A DNA stretch of 64,000 bases from Schizochytrium sp. TIO01 (Eukaryota; Sar; Bigyra; Thraustochytrida; Thraustochytriidae): assembly GCA_004764695.1 (NCBI GenBank), contig SMSO01000007.1, positions 1,743,270 through 1,807,269 of the forward strand, written 5' to 3'. Shown here in pieces: positions 1 to 10,140 of the stretch; the first letter of the stretch is position 1, and each line of letters opens with the position of its first letter. The notes under the pieces are model-generated. The model was not told the DNA's origin. It was given only the letters and a program-made list of their open reading frames with translations, and made no database searches. A program made the position numbers and the translations under genes.

Positions 1-1
1 C

Positions 2-271
2 TCACCTCCTGCAACAACAACAATGTCTTCTCCTGCAAACACAACTATGCCTTCTGTACCTGCAAGTGGGGTGTCGCCAAGCGCACCCGCAGCTCAGGCC
101 TCACAAGCTGCGGCCCCTGCGCAGGTGCGAACGCCTATACCAGCGAAACCGCAGCAGCCTATGAGACACCCTTCAAACCCTGCCGCAAATACTCAAGGCC
201 GCCCTGGCCCTTACAATGTACCCCCTCCATCGAAACAACTGCCGCACCAACACATGCCTCCCCGACCTTGA
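2..271 (+). CDS. C-terminal end of a Pro/Ala/Gln-rich low-complexity protein (partial)
   Basis: The reading frame is open from the left edge of the window and stops with TGA at 269-271, so only the last ~89 residues are visible and the start lies outside. The peptide is dominated by Pro, Ala, Ser and Gln, with no folded domain; it ends in a Pro/His-rich stretch. Such tails occur in RNA-binding and transcription-associated proteins, but nothing here identifies the family. It could also be chance low-complexity sequence, although an open frame with this biased composition right up to a clean stop favours a real C-terminus. Confidence 0.5.
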   Translation, partial: SPPATTTMSSPANTTMPSVPASGVSPSAPAAQASQAAAPAQVRTPIPAKPQQPMRHPSNPAANTQGRPGPYNVPPPSKQLPHQHMPPRP

Positions 272-1370
272 GTGCTTGCATTTACATAACCCCCAAACCG
301 TTCGATAGTATACCCTCTAATAGTTGTTTAAGCATACAGACTCTCTTCAATTGTAACCTTCTTGTTTCGGACAATGATCACAAAAGTATTCACCATAAGA
401 TTTCAGGGTTTGCAGCTGGTGCCTCTTATTCCGCTTCTTCAAAGGAGCTCAGAATGGACCACCGTGCTCGCGTATTTTTATGTTCCTCGGTGCTATAAAC
501 TCCTTGGATCGCCTCTTGCCCTCGCATCTGACACATCTTTCAATCACAGACGAATATCACTCCAAGACTTCACATAACTGACAAACACGTGATAACTTGG
601 ACAGATTAACTTCTTCACTGCATGGCAGCACATTGCACAGATCAACCTTTACAATCAAACCCTCTGGATACTACTAGTTACTTATAGCTAGTTAGCTACT
701 TAGCAATTTGCCCGCAACAGTTTATCTTGGCTTCAATCTGCCTCTTCATGCAGGACCGACCACCACTGCCACGTACGTAAGTTGCCACGACGTTGCAAAT
801 TCACATTCGTGAACAAGCGAGCATCGACCCAACCAACCTTGCCTGCATCCCTGCCTGCCGTTGTCATCGCAACCATGATCGCTCTCGTCGTGTCCCAAGG
901 AAAGCACTTGCAATATCCGAGCACGCACGTTTTATTCTATTGCTTCCTCTCACTTGCACGTGTCGGGCAGCGTCCGGCCATCGAACAGTCAAGGTTTACA
1001 CATACTACCTCTGCCTACTACTACCTACAGCACCCAAACGAATGATCTTCGCTACCTTAGATCACAAATATCTCGACTCCCTGTAGGTATACCCCATCGT
1101 GACTGCTCTGCTCAGTCAGCTCTATGGGCACCGAATGAACGGAAACGATGCACCTCCAAAGAATTCGCGACGACTTGAAAGGATAGACAGTTCTTGGCTT
1201 TTCCTCTGTGTCCATAATTACTCAGAATAAAATGCGCAATTACAGGAACTGGCGCAATCGATGCCCATAAAGTGCTATTAGAGTACGAGCCATTAGCGAC
1301 GACTAAGCGGCCAGGCAGTCATTCAGGAAAGGTGCCATAACTCAATCGATCGCTCAACGCCTCGGCGGTG

Positions 1371-1394
1371 GAGCGAGCGAGCGAGCGAGCGAGC
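1371..1394. repeat. (GAGC)n microsatellite
   Basis: Six tandem GAGC units are visible about 310 bp upstream of the membrane-protein ATG. Confidence 0.9.
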
Positions 1395-1510
1395 AGTCAC
1401 GACGGCTTGCCGAGATCCGGGCCCTCAACTTCTCCGTGTGGCGGGAAGCAGCGCCCGCTCAGAGCCTTTGGTCCGCTAGGAAACACAAACAAACGACGCC
1501 CAGCTCCGCC

Positions 1511-1555
1511 TCTTGTCTTGTCTTGTCTTGTCTTGTCCTGTCTTGTCCTGTCCTG
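1511..1555. repeat. (TCTTG/TCCTG)n pentanucleotide microsatellite
   Basis: About nine tandem pentamers, mostly TCTTG with TCCTG variants in the second half, giving a strictly pyrimidine-rich strand apart from one G per unit. It lies about 150 bp upstream of the membrane-protein ATG and could affect promoter structure. Confidence 0.9.
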
Positions 1556-1704
1556 TTGTGGAGCCCGTCTCCATACGCAAAGAAATCAGAGGGGAAACAA
1601 ACAAGAGGAATAGCGCAAGTCTAGAACATACTTGGGCGTACGAACCGAGCTTAGGCTGGCGCTAAAATAGGTATATATTTTACGAACGTTTGTGCGTAAA
1701 CAGC

Positions 1705-2400
1705 ATGTGCTGTGGTATTTTTAGCCGACACATTACTTTGGTGCTGCTGGAGGTGGTCTTTGCGACGCCGTTCATCTTCTTATGGAAAGATCGTGCAGTC
1801 TATGGCCCCTCTGGCTTGGGATGGTTCCTTTTTGTCTGCGCTGTTTCGGTGGTAGGCTTGATTTTTACGGGTGTGCGAGGTTGCTGCAGCGGCCTTTTTG
1901 CAATTCGTTGGGCTGCAAATGTCATCTTAGTATTCTATATGATATGTCAAATTGGAATCGCAGGTGTCGCCGGATACTATTCTTACGTGTTTTGGTACCC
2001 GCTGTCGGGCGGCAGGCGGCGCCTATTCTATGATAATAATTATGCTGACTCACTCACGTTTGCTCAGTTCATGGCGCTCTTCATTATTGGCGGCGTCTGC
2101 TCGGTGATCCTCGGAACAATTGCTCTCGTTTCCACTGTGCACGCTTGGCATGTGGCACAGCTCCGCCAAAGCATTCAGCGTAGACTTGCCAGAAATCAAG
2201 AATATGATGAAGAAAAGGAACATTTTCTGGCCAAGAAACAACAAGAGGAAGAGAATGCTCACAACTCGGAGCAGAAGGATGAGATTCCCCAAAATATCCA
2301 TCACAGTGATAGTGTTGATAACCCGTACGCCTACTACACCAACGATTACTCGGACCCTTATGAAAACTATAGGGAGTATGGTCCGCCGAGTCGATTCTAG
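1705..2400 (+). CDS. Four-transmembrane-segment membrane protein, function unknown
   Basis: A 231-residue single-exon protein starting at the first in-frame ATG (MCCGIF...); the frame extends 15 nt further upstream without an ATG. Four hydrophobic segments are visible at about residues 9-27, 37-57, 70-96 and 119-148. They are followed by a charged, probably coiled-coil cytosolic stretch (residues ~150-185, rich in Arg, Glu, Lys, Gln) and an Asp/Tyr-rich tail with repeated N/D-PYxxY-type motifs. The four-helix plan with N- and C-termini inside recalls tetraspanin-like or claudin-like proteins, but the CCG motif and cysteine pairs of a tetraspanin large loop are absent, so no family is assigned. 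The tyrosine-rich tail could be a trafficking or phosphorylation region (inference). It is convergent with the WDR89-like gene downstream. Confidence 0.8.
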   Translation: MCCGIFSRHITLVLLEVVFATPFIFLWKDRAVYGPSGLGWFLFVCAVSVVGLIFTGVRGCCSGLFAIRWAANVILVFYMICQIGIAGVAGYYSYVFWYPLSGGRRRLFYDNNYADSLTFAQFMALFIIGGVCSVILGTIALVSTVHAWHVAQLRQSIQRRLARNQEYDEEKEHFLAKKQQEEENAHNSEQKDEIPQNIHHSDSVDNPYAYYTNDYSDPYENYREYGPPSRF

Positions 2401-3419
2401 ATGTAAAACTATGCATGAGCCCATAAAATTCCTCCTTTCAAACATTAGCTCAACTCCATATGTTGGTTCTTTGCGAGCCATGAACTGAGGTTGAATAATA
2501 GCCACGATTATTCACAGTATTACCACTACCAAGCAGCTACAACAACGACGATTTGAAAGGGCTCTTAATACACTGTTCAATGTACTTTATGTAATCTCGA
2601 GCCCCTGCCCCAACCCACGCCTCTCATCCACTTACTGTCTTGAATACCTTCCCTCCACCTTCCCTTTTATAAAAGTATCTTAGCTTTTGCTCCTATTTCT
2701 AATTCTTAAAAGAGATTGAAGTAGATTTTTTAATAGAGTTTTTCAGTGTGAGAAATCATTGTCCCGTTCAATTTGGCTCCTTTTGATCGATTAGTGACTA
2801 AGCGACCAAATCATCGAGAGAGAAAGCGTGTGCGTTCTTTTCTCGATTTTGCTCTCCTGGTCGTAGACAAACCATACATATTTGTTATACAAGGGATGAT
2901 AATAGATCAACAAAAGCCTAGGAATTTTAAATGTACTTAATTGGTATCTCTAGTTTCCTTCTAATCTGTCCCCGACTTAGGTGCCTACTGCATCAATATC
3001 TCAATCAAACTCTAATCACGGTGGTACCACATCTACCTGAGATAGATAGCAACCTCACCTATTGCTTTGCAGTGTTTGACGAATAAATGGAAGGATTAAA
3101 AAGGAGTGTAGGTTAGAACAATGAACAAAGAAAAGAGTAAAAACTACTATCCTTACAAGGAGTAAATAGCATAGTTTCCCATCTGTTCTAAGTCAACGTT
3201 ATTACGAGTTTGCCACATAGAGCATGCGCCATTTTACCAAACTCGCTGATCTCTCAGAAAAAAAGGGGCGCATGGCCATTTTGTGTGCAAAGTATATACT
3301 CTGAAAAATGACTCAAGACCAAACTTGTCTCATGGCTAGGGTATAAATTGTGAAGTGTGAACGCGTCTAACATTCTCATGCCTGCAGGCCGCGATAGATC
3401 CATGCAAGGATATTTCAAT
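2401..3419. other. Convergent 3' intergenic region
   Basis: This 1.0-kb AT-rich spacer holds the 3' ends of the membrane-protein gene (plus) and the WDR89-like gene (minus). Several AATAAA-like hexamers occur, for example near 3081. No coding signal was recognised. Confidence 0.55.
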
Positions 3420-5255
3420 TCATCGTCGACGACGACGCATAGGGCCGCGACTACGACCACTCTGATTTGTCTTGCTATGCTTCCATTCGCAAATCAAGCC
3501 ATCCTCGCCCCCTGAGAGTAGCATTGCAGGAGCGCCCGTGGTAGCATCAGGACGAACAAAAGCAACAGCACGAACATCCTTCTTGTGACCCAAATCGTTG
3601 CGCACCGTACAAAGTTTGCGCACTCCAGCAAGAGTCACATCACCCAAGCAAATGGTGCCTGAATGATCGCCAGACACGAGGAGAAGCGTCTGACTGCGAG
3701 ATCCGGGAGGGCCTTCAACATATGCACAATCAATAAGAAAATCTGACGGCATACCTTGTGCAGCCAAACTTTCACGAATCATAGGAAACTCTGCCATTGC
3801 CACAGCTTTATCCGCATGATAGAGATGGAGCGTCTCAGAGTGAGTAAGACAGAAAATACACTCCTGGGAAGGTCCGAAGTAACCGATCTTGCTCACCGGT
3901 GATTCAGCGTTCATAACAGACAAAAGGGCATCATCTTCCGTACTCTGACGAATATCAAAGTAACATACAAGACCATCCATACCAGCCGTTGCTAGCTCAG
4001 TTTTGCGAAGAGGATTGAATTTAACCTGAGACACACCCTCCATGTGAGACTCCTCGTACTTGCCAAGCTGTCGATTTGCGCGACGATCCCAGAACAGAAC
4101 CTTGGATTCGTCGTCTTCATCCGTGCCAGCGACAATAAGACTGTTTTCACAACCTGCATCAATGCTCAAAAAGGGGATCGGCTCTGCACCTGAAGCCGAA
4201 GCCCGAAACTTCTGTGCCATTTGTCCAGTTCGACGATCCCATACAGCTGCAATGCCATCCTCTGCACATGTAAATACCGCGTGGGGCTCGGAGTGGGAAT
4301 CTCCAAAACTGAGGCCTGTAATACGGTCTTCATGACCACTAAATACCTGGGTGCTAGCTGTGGTCACCCCTCGCTCTAGATCATACAGACGAACATTAAA
4401 ATCGGACCACCAGGTTCCAGCCAGAGTTCCATTCCAGTTTGTGCTCACATGCATTACGTAAAAGTCATCATCCAGGTCATCCCCATCTTCCTCATCCGCT
4501 TGATAGTTGTAATCACTTTCCATGTGTGCTTCAGGTTCCCCAGGGCCTGCTCCACGGTGTGTTTGTGCTCCTTCGAGACCTGCTGTGGATAGGTTTGGCT
4601 GTTGCTGTGCAAGTTGTTGCTGCCTGTGCATCTCCTCTTCATCACCATCATCCATAGAGTCGCCACTGACACCACTAAAATTTACTGGGCGTTCAGGATT
4701 CAACACTGATGGTGGAAGCGGAGGAGCAGGCGTCTGCCCTGCGCAGCTTGCCACACTATTGACCAGCTCGAAACCCCGAATCTGAGAATCATTACATATC
4801 ACAAAGCAAAATTACCAATAATGCGCATGTTAGTGTTTTCCGTGCAAACATGTAGAATACTGGTGTACTAATACCAGTTCTTGGAAACCGCTTCATCATC
4901 GATTTGAACTCAAAGTCATATCTTGTTTACCCTGTTTAGGGTCATATTTCTTATCTCGAAGCCATCATATAGAGGTTGTCACATCAAATCATCAAGAGCC
5001 CTACATTCGTCAAATCTAACAAAATATCGTCTCCACTATACAACTACGTACCAGTGAATGCGTGAGCGATTTAGCTGCATCTGCAGCAGCTCCCTGTACA
5101 CTACTTGAGCGATCTGAGGCATGTAGAGGGTTCGCTCTGGCATGCTGTACTTTTTGTGTGCCACCATGAGGTAATCTTGGCCCAAACTCAGCCGACTGCC
5201 GTGCCCTACGCTGCCCAGGCCTTGATGAAGCCCCGGAACTACCTCCTGTTACCAT
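3420..5255 (-). CDS. WD40-repeat protein, WDR89-like (two exons)
   Basis: Two exons on the minus strand: 5255-5052 (ATG at 5255, 68 codons) and 4781-3420, separated by a 270-nt GT-AG intron (5051-4782). Donor CTG|GTACGT and acceptor TTCTCAG|ATT are both phase 0, so the join is in frame and gives 521 residues. The N-terminus is low-complexity and acidic (Gln-rich, then a DEEDGDDLDDD run). After it come WD repeats with recognisable blades ending WDRRTGQ, WDRRANRQ, FDIRQ and the final GGEDGLICEW, then a basic tail ending in six arginines. Repeat spacing and the GGEDG-x3-W ending match the WDR89 family, a poorly characterised likely nuclear or ribosome-related scaffold. The start rests on the first ATG of exon 1 and the tidy splice phase. 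It shares a 0.9-kb divergent promoter region with the ITFG2-like gene. The basic C-terminus could be a nuclear or RNA-binding signal (inference). Confidence 0.85.
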
Positions 5256-6149
5256 GATATCTCAGTCTCAGGATCCCAATCACACAAAGGACCAGCGAGA
5301 ACTGCGTTTGCCAAGCATCGTACGTGTGCCTCCATCGCCAGAAAAGAACTCGACGACTGGTCGCTCTGACCACTAAACCCCCTTAACTATAACCGATACG
5401 AAACCTACTCCCGCTCGCATGGAATCCTTTTTTCCATGGTCGGTTACACTCCGATTGGAAGGAGGTGTTCTTACTGGATAAGGAACAATAAGAACATTAC
5501 TGCTTACTTATGTACTCTGTAAATTTTAGAATTCGCAAATTAGAAAAGGCTTCAACAAAGGTTATACTGTCACATTAGGGTTATGAGCTATGTTTGGATT
5601 ATGCCAAGGATATCGGACGCTGACAATTAAATGAAGACTTCAAATTGAAGCAAAACCCTATAATTAATTTAACAGAAACTCGACACAAGTCAATTTGTGG
5701 TCGATCCCTTTTAAGGGAATCTAGAACATTGCTGTCAAAGCACAAAAGGAATGCAAGCAACGAAATTTAATGGATGAACGCATGTCCATATGACATCATC
5801 AATTCACAACAAAACAACAATTTTCCTCACCAAATCTACGATTATCACATTAGTGTACGAACTTATATAGGGCTCCAAGTCCAGCTATTATCTTTTGGAC
5901 CGACTAAAAGAGCCACGTGAACAGATTGCCATGATGCAATCAGGGAGCTAGATTACCGTAGGTACCAAGCCCTGCAAAGTCTTAAGTTCGTGGTACATAC
6001 CGGTTAAATGAGGATTACAGAAGAGTGTGTATTAATATGCATAATTAGAATGTTAAGAAATAAAGAAATAATACATCCTAATCAAAACAAGATCGAGATT
6101 CAACCCGTGTTCAAGCTCTACAAAGGAGTGCGAGCCCGAGTGATTGACC
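5256..6149. promoter_or_regulatory. Shared divergent promoter region
   Basis: This 0.9-kb AT-rich spacer lies between two genes transcribed away from each other (WDR89-like, minus; ITFG2-like, plus), so it must contain both promoters. I see no specific element that can be named with confidence. Confidence 0.5.
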
Positions 6150-8033
6150 ATGGATCAGCGGCAGGTTAGCCTTGTGAACCGTGTGAAGGTTCCATTTAAA
6201 GGTAGCCTGCTCCCTGGAGCGTGCGTGCTCGGCGATGTTGATGATGACGGTGACCAGGAGCTAGTCGCGGGAAATTGTGATGGCAAGCTGTACGTGTACA
6301 AACATGGCACCCTGCGAGGAACTCGCGAGAGCCTGGGGACAATTGTGTCCGTGTTTGTATCTCGCACGTTCTTTCCGGCGACGAAGGAGAATAAACCTCA
6401 CATTGTGGTGGTGAATGCGGAAGGTGAATGCCACATCTTGGTGGTACCGCCTCTCCTCGGCGCGAATGAGGATCGCGAGGTGGACATTGAACTGTCCACG
6501 ACATTTGAGATTCCATGGAATGTTTCATGTGCGCAGCTCTTTGATTTCTACGATGATAATGATCGCGATGTATTGGTCATTGCCACGCATGATGGAGGAG
6601 CCGCGAGCGAGACAACCGTATTGGCACTGATAACCTCGAAATCGAATTCGAAGAACTCGTCCATGAAACGACGTTCAGGGGTGAAGTATGGACTACTGGA
6701 TGTATGTGACGAGTGGTGTGTCCCAGGAGTCCCGGCATCTATGTCATATGTGAATTCAGGAAGCACCCACAATGGCGGTGGGAAGCTCATCTTGCTTGGC
6801 CTCCAGTTTGGCGGTTTAGTATCCCTGACTCAGGACGGTAGCGTCTTGCAACATTGCCTTGACAACTCCAGTCGACGACCCATGAAAGCAAAGGATATTG
6901 GCGTTGCCTCCCCGGGCCGTGATGTCTTTTTATCTAGAGATACTGGCACTTCAGGCTTGGGTGTCTCTGGATCTACCAAAGCAAACTCTTCCCTTCTCGT
7001 GAATCGACCCATGGTAGTTCACGGTTTAAAGGCGCCGTACATCACCTCATCCGCAGAGAAACTGGCCACATCTTCTGTGACAGCGACGTCGCTCCCAGAA
7101 AGAACCAACACACCACAAAGCTTTGAGGAGAACTCACGGAGTGGTACACCTGTTGATGAAAAGTCTGTTATTTCAGACCCCTCTGGTATTCTACCTTCGA
7201 ATGGGAGCTACAAAGTCCCAGCTCGCCTTGTTGGGCATCGACGAAGCTTGCGCAAATACCTAAGCTCTCGTAGTGTTAAGTCGGATATCACAGAGGACGA
7301 TCGTGGAGATCTCGCTGTTCTATGTTTCGGAGGACGACTCCGTCTTGAAATGTTTTCGGACGATGGCTCAAAGGACTACGCCACTATTGCAAATCAACTC
7401 ATTTGGCAAGAAGAACACGACCGACAACTTTTTGCTGTACAGTCTTTAGATGTTAACCGTGATGGCGTTACTAATATTATCTCGTGCGCCTGGGATGGTC
7501 TCACATGTATCTATGACTTGGAAAATAATGTTGTCAGATATCAGTTTGAATCACGTGTGCAGGGATTCCTTGCTGGAGAGTACTCCCACGCACCCGGACA
7601 AACCTCTGTTTGCTTCATCTATGTCACTTTTGATAACTCAATTGTTATCTACCATGATGTAAACGAATGTGTTCAGGATATCCCAGCACTTACCCTTATT
7701 GATGTCCTCCGTAGACGTGGTCAGGCAGAGGCTGTTCTCAATACCCTTGATGCTGCATGCGCGCCTGCTGAAAAAGAGAAACTGCTGCAAAAATTGCGTA
7801 ATTTAGATAGCGAAGTTCATCTGGTTGCCTACTTTTCACGTCTTCTACACCAGCGTTTGCACCAGAAAATTTCCTCATTTGCGCCCAAGTCCCCGAAGCC
7901 TAGTCCTCCTTCACCTGCACTTACTAGCGAACCCTCATCCGCAGCATCGTCTTCATCATCATTGCCACCAGTGCCATTACCACACTCTCCCGTCCCAAGT
8001 GACCCTTCTAGCACAAAAGAGACACATAACTAG
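6150..8033 (+). CDS. ITFG2-like FG-GAP/beta-propeller protein (KICSTOR-type subunit)
   Basis: A single-exon 627-residue protein beginning at ATG 6150 in a good context (GACCATGG). The N-terminus (RVKVPFKGSLLPGACVLGDV, then DDDGDQELVAGNCDGKLYVY) closely follows the opening of animal ITFG2, with its GSL-P-A-LGDVD...ELV-G...GK-VYK pattern. FG-GAP-like DxDxDG motifs recur, for example FDFYDDNDRDVLVIATHDG and LDVNRDGVTNIISCAWDG. ITFG2 is a subunit of KICSTOR, which in animals recruits GATOR1 to lysosomes to restrain TORC1 when amino acids are scarce. A Ser-rich insert of ~150 residues (roughly residues 260-390) and a Pro/Ser-rich tail make it longer than the ~450-residue human protein. It is tandem with the zinc-finger/ARM gene 307 bp downstream. 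Family assignment is confident; the role in this organism is inference. Confidence 0.85.
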   Translation: MDQRQVSLVNRVKVPFKGSLLPGACVLGDVDDDGDQELVAGNCDGKLYVYKHGTLRGTRESLGTIVSVFVSRTFFPATKENKPHIVVVNAEGECHILVVPPLLGANEDREVDIELSTTFEIPWNVSCAQLFDFYDDNDRDVLVIATHDGGAASETTVLALITSKSNSKNSSMKRRSGVKYGLLDVCDEWCVPGVPASMSYVNSGSTHNGGGKLILLGLQFGGLVSLTQDGSVLQHCLDNSSRRPMKAKDIGVASPGRDVFLSRDTGTSGLGVSGSTKANSSLLVNRPMVVHGLKAPYITSSAEKLATSSVTATSLPERTNTPQSFEENSRSGTPVDEKSVISDPSGILPSNGSYKVPARLVGHRRSLRKYLSSRSVKSDITEDDRGDLAVLCFGGRLRLEMFSDDGSKDYATIANQLIWQEEHDRQLFAVQSLDVNRDGVTNIISCAWDGLTCIYDLENNVVRYQFESRVQGFLAGEYSHAPGQTSVCFIYVTFDNSIVIYHDVNECVQDIPALTLIDVLRRRGQAEAVLNTLDAACAPAEKEKLLQKLRNLDSEVHLVAYFSRLLHQRLHQKISSFAPKSPKPSPPSPALTSEPSSAASSSSSLPPVPLPHSPVPSDPSSTKETHN

Positions 8034-8340
8034 TGTCCTTGTAACGGATACGCAGAACACCAACTTTTCTTTTCTTTCAAATATATGTAATAATATTATT
8101 TTATTGAATTAACTACTGATTTTAAAGAAACACGTTCGAAAGAAACAAATCCAATCAGGAATAGATCGTCTGTCAAGCAGTCGAGTGACAGAGCAATCGC
8201 CTGTTTGACCGTCGCGCGATACATCAAAGCAACTCCAGTGGAGATAATTTCGTGCTGCTGACTTGTCAAAGGCCTCTTCAGTTGAAGGCTGAAGACTTGC
8301 TACTACAAAACGAGAGTATATTATTAGAGTGACCTTGAGG
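8034..8340. other. Short spacer between tandem plus-strand genes
   Basis: 307 bp holding the 3' end of the ITFG2-like gene (an AT-rich stretch near 8080-8115) and the promoter of the next gene. Nothing else was recognised. Confidence 0.5.
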
Positions 8341-9846
8341 ATGATTGCAGCATCAAACATAAGTTATTCCGTGTCGAGGCAAGGCTGTCAGTTGCAAATC
8401 AATGCTCGGGAGCGAACTTTCTGGACACATGCGCTATCTAGGGTTCCCGTAATGCCGCAGTTTGACGACGTCCCTGCGAGTGAAGTGATGCGTAGCTTGC
8501 AAACCAAGCTTCGTCAAGTACTCGGCGTACAAAGTAAGCCAATGTCCCCTGCTGAAAATGAGATATGGGTGCAACTGGGCCAGCTTGTTCGTCAAGCTCA
8601 GGAGGCTAGGAAGCTCATGAAACGCTTAGAAAAACATGCGGATGACACAGATGGCGTTCCTTCAAAGAAGCAAAACCGCAGTCTTGCACGGTCGGAACTT
8701 CTGATATCAAGTAACATGCAAGATGAACGAGAAGAGATGCAAAATGAGACGAAAATCAGACCAATTAAACAAGCTTCCGACATTGCGCCTCCTTCTCCAG
8801 TTCGAAACCTGCAAAATAAACCTTTCTGTGCGCGTGATATCCAAGCAACGCTGGAAGCTATGCGACGCCACAAGCTTAATGCTCGTATACAGGAGCAAGG
8901 TTGCCGCGCTATTATGGAACTCATTAAAGACGGTAAGAAGCGCCGTAAACTGCAACTTCAAGACCCTCCAGGATCTTGGAGTTGCGCGTCATGTCACTTT
9001 CGCAATGGGCCCTCTGAGAACGCATGCAAAATCTGCACGTGCACAATTCATTCCTCAAACAGCAATGATAGCTTGTCAAAAGGGGGGCATGGAGCTTCCT
9101 TACAACAGACTCCAGAGTGGCTGCAGGTCGAAACTCACGGAGGTGTTCCAACATTAATTGACGTCATTCGTAACTTCCGCTCAGATACCCGGATCTTACG
9201 TGTTGCAGCATTTGTGCTTGCACAACTCGTGCAAGAAGATGCATCAACAGTCCAGCGGATTGCTGCGGCAGGAGGTATTGGAGAAATCTTATCTATTATG
9301 CGCACACTGGGGACAGATCAAGAAATCCAGATTCAATGCATGGGAATCCTTGCTTCACCTGAGCTCGCTGCAGATGAGGTAGTTCGTATTGAGTCGGACC
9401 TTTTTGTACATGTTGTATGCGGTAGCATGCGTCGAGATCCAGGCATTGCTAGACTTCAGGCGCTTGGATTCCTCGCCCTGGCCAACCTTGGAGTCAAGTC
9501 AGATTCCCTCACAAACCTTCTTGTTTCAAATGTATATCGTGTTCACGAACTAGCGCTATATGCCTTGGAGAGCGATATACACAAAGATAATCCTCACGTA
9601 ATTGCTTCAGGCCTTTGGCTTTTGGTTTCGCTTTCAAGAGAGCTCACCAATGGAGGACACGATAAAATCCGAGAAATGATCGCTCGAAATGGTGCCGTTC
9701 AACTGACCATGGGCTTCCTCTCAAGATTTCCTACGCATCAAAGTGTTCAAGCAAATGGCAAACTTCTTTTGCAAAGACTTGGAGTATCCTCAATTGAGGA
9801 AATCTCTTCATTTTCTCAGGATGGTGATGGATGCCAAATTCAGTAA
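8341..9846 (+). CDS. RanBP2-type zinc finger plus armadillo-repeat protein
   Basis: A single-exon frame of 501 residues from the first in-frame ATG (8341). An alternative start at ATG 8452 (MPQFDDVP...) would give 464 residues, and I cannot exclude it because the first 37 residues are unremarkable. A helical region (residues ~50-200) with a VQLGQLVRQAQEARKLMKRL heptad stretch is followed by a RanBP2/NZF-type zinc finger at about 213-233, with the W-x-C-x2-C-x10-C-x2-C arrangement and internal Asn (WSCASC...CKIC). Armadillo/HEAT-like helices fill about 255-490. RanBP2-type fingers bind ubiquitin or single-stranded RNA; the ARM array is a protein-binding scaffold. The combination is not one I can name, so substrate and location are unknown. 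It converges with the giant surface-protein gene, with only 294 bp between the stop codons. Confidence 0.8.
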   Translation: MIAASNISYSVSRQGCQLQINARERTFWTHALSRVPVMPQFDDVPASEVMRSLQTKLRQVLGVQSKPMSPAENEIWVQLGQLVRQAQEARKLMKRLEKHADDTDGVPSKKQNRSLARSELLISSNMQDEREEMQNETKIRPIKQASDIAPPSPVRNLQNKPFCARDIQATLEAMRRHKLNARIQEQGCRAIMELIKDGKKRRKLQLQDPPGSWSCASCHFRNGPSENACKICTCTIHSSNSNDSLSKGGHGASLQQTPEWLQVETHGGVPTLIDVIRNFRSDTRILRVAAFVLAQLVQEDASTVQRIAAAGGIGEILSIMRTLGTDQEIQIQCMGILASPELAADEVVRIESDLFVHVVCGSMRRDPGIARLQALGFLALANLGVKSDSLTNLLVSNVYRVHELALYALESDIHKDNPHVIASGLWLLVSLSRELTNGGHDKIREMIARNGAVQLTMGFLSRFPTHQSVQANGKLLLQRLGVSSIEEISSFSQDGDGCQIQ

Positions 9847-10140
9847 AGTTTGTAAGAAGAGCTTGCTCTATCATTATTATTCAGGTGAAATGAGCACTTG
9901 ACAAAATAGTTCCATCACAACACTGTTAGAGAGTATACTGATCTTTAACAGATGTTGAGCATTAGTACTCTGTTACCGATTTATTACGAGTTACAACGAA
10001 ATTGTACAGTTTCATTTTCACCTTTTTTGTTAACATTTGATTTGAACTCCTACAGCATTCCGCAATGTAGGTAGAGAGTATAACTATTTGGGTATATAGA
10101 CACTGTTTAGAAGTTTGTACAATAGCCTTATCTTTATCTA

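Larger units (their letters stand above)
272..1704. other. Intergenic spacer with simple repeats
   Basis: This 1.4-kb gap lies between two plus-strand genes. Short frames are present on both strands but show no domain, biased composition or phase-compatible splice sites, so I see no gene. It contains a GAGC tract (1371-1394) and a TCTTG/TCCTG pentamer tract (1511-1555), both probably in the promoter or 5' leader region of the downstream membrane-protein gene. Confidence 0.6.
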
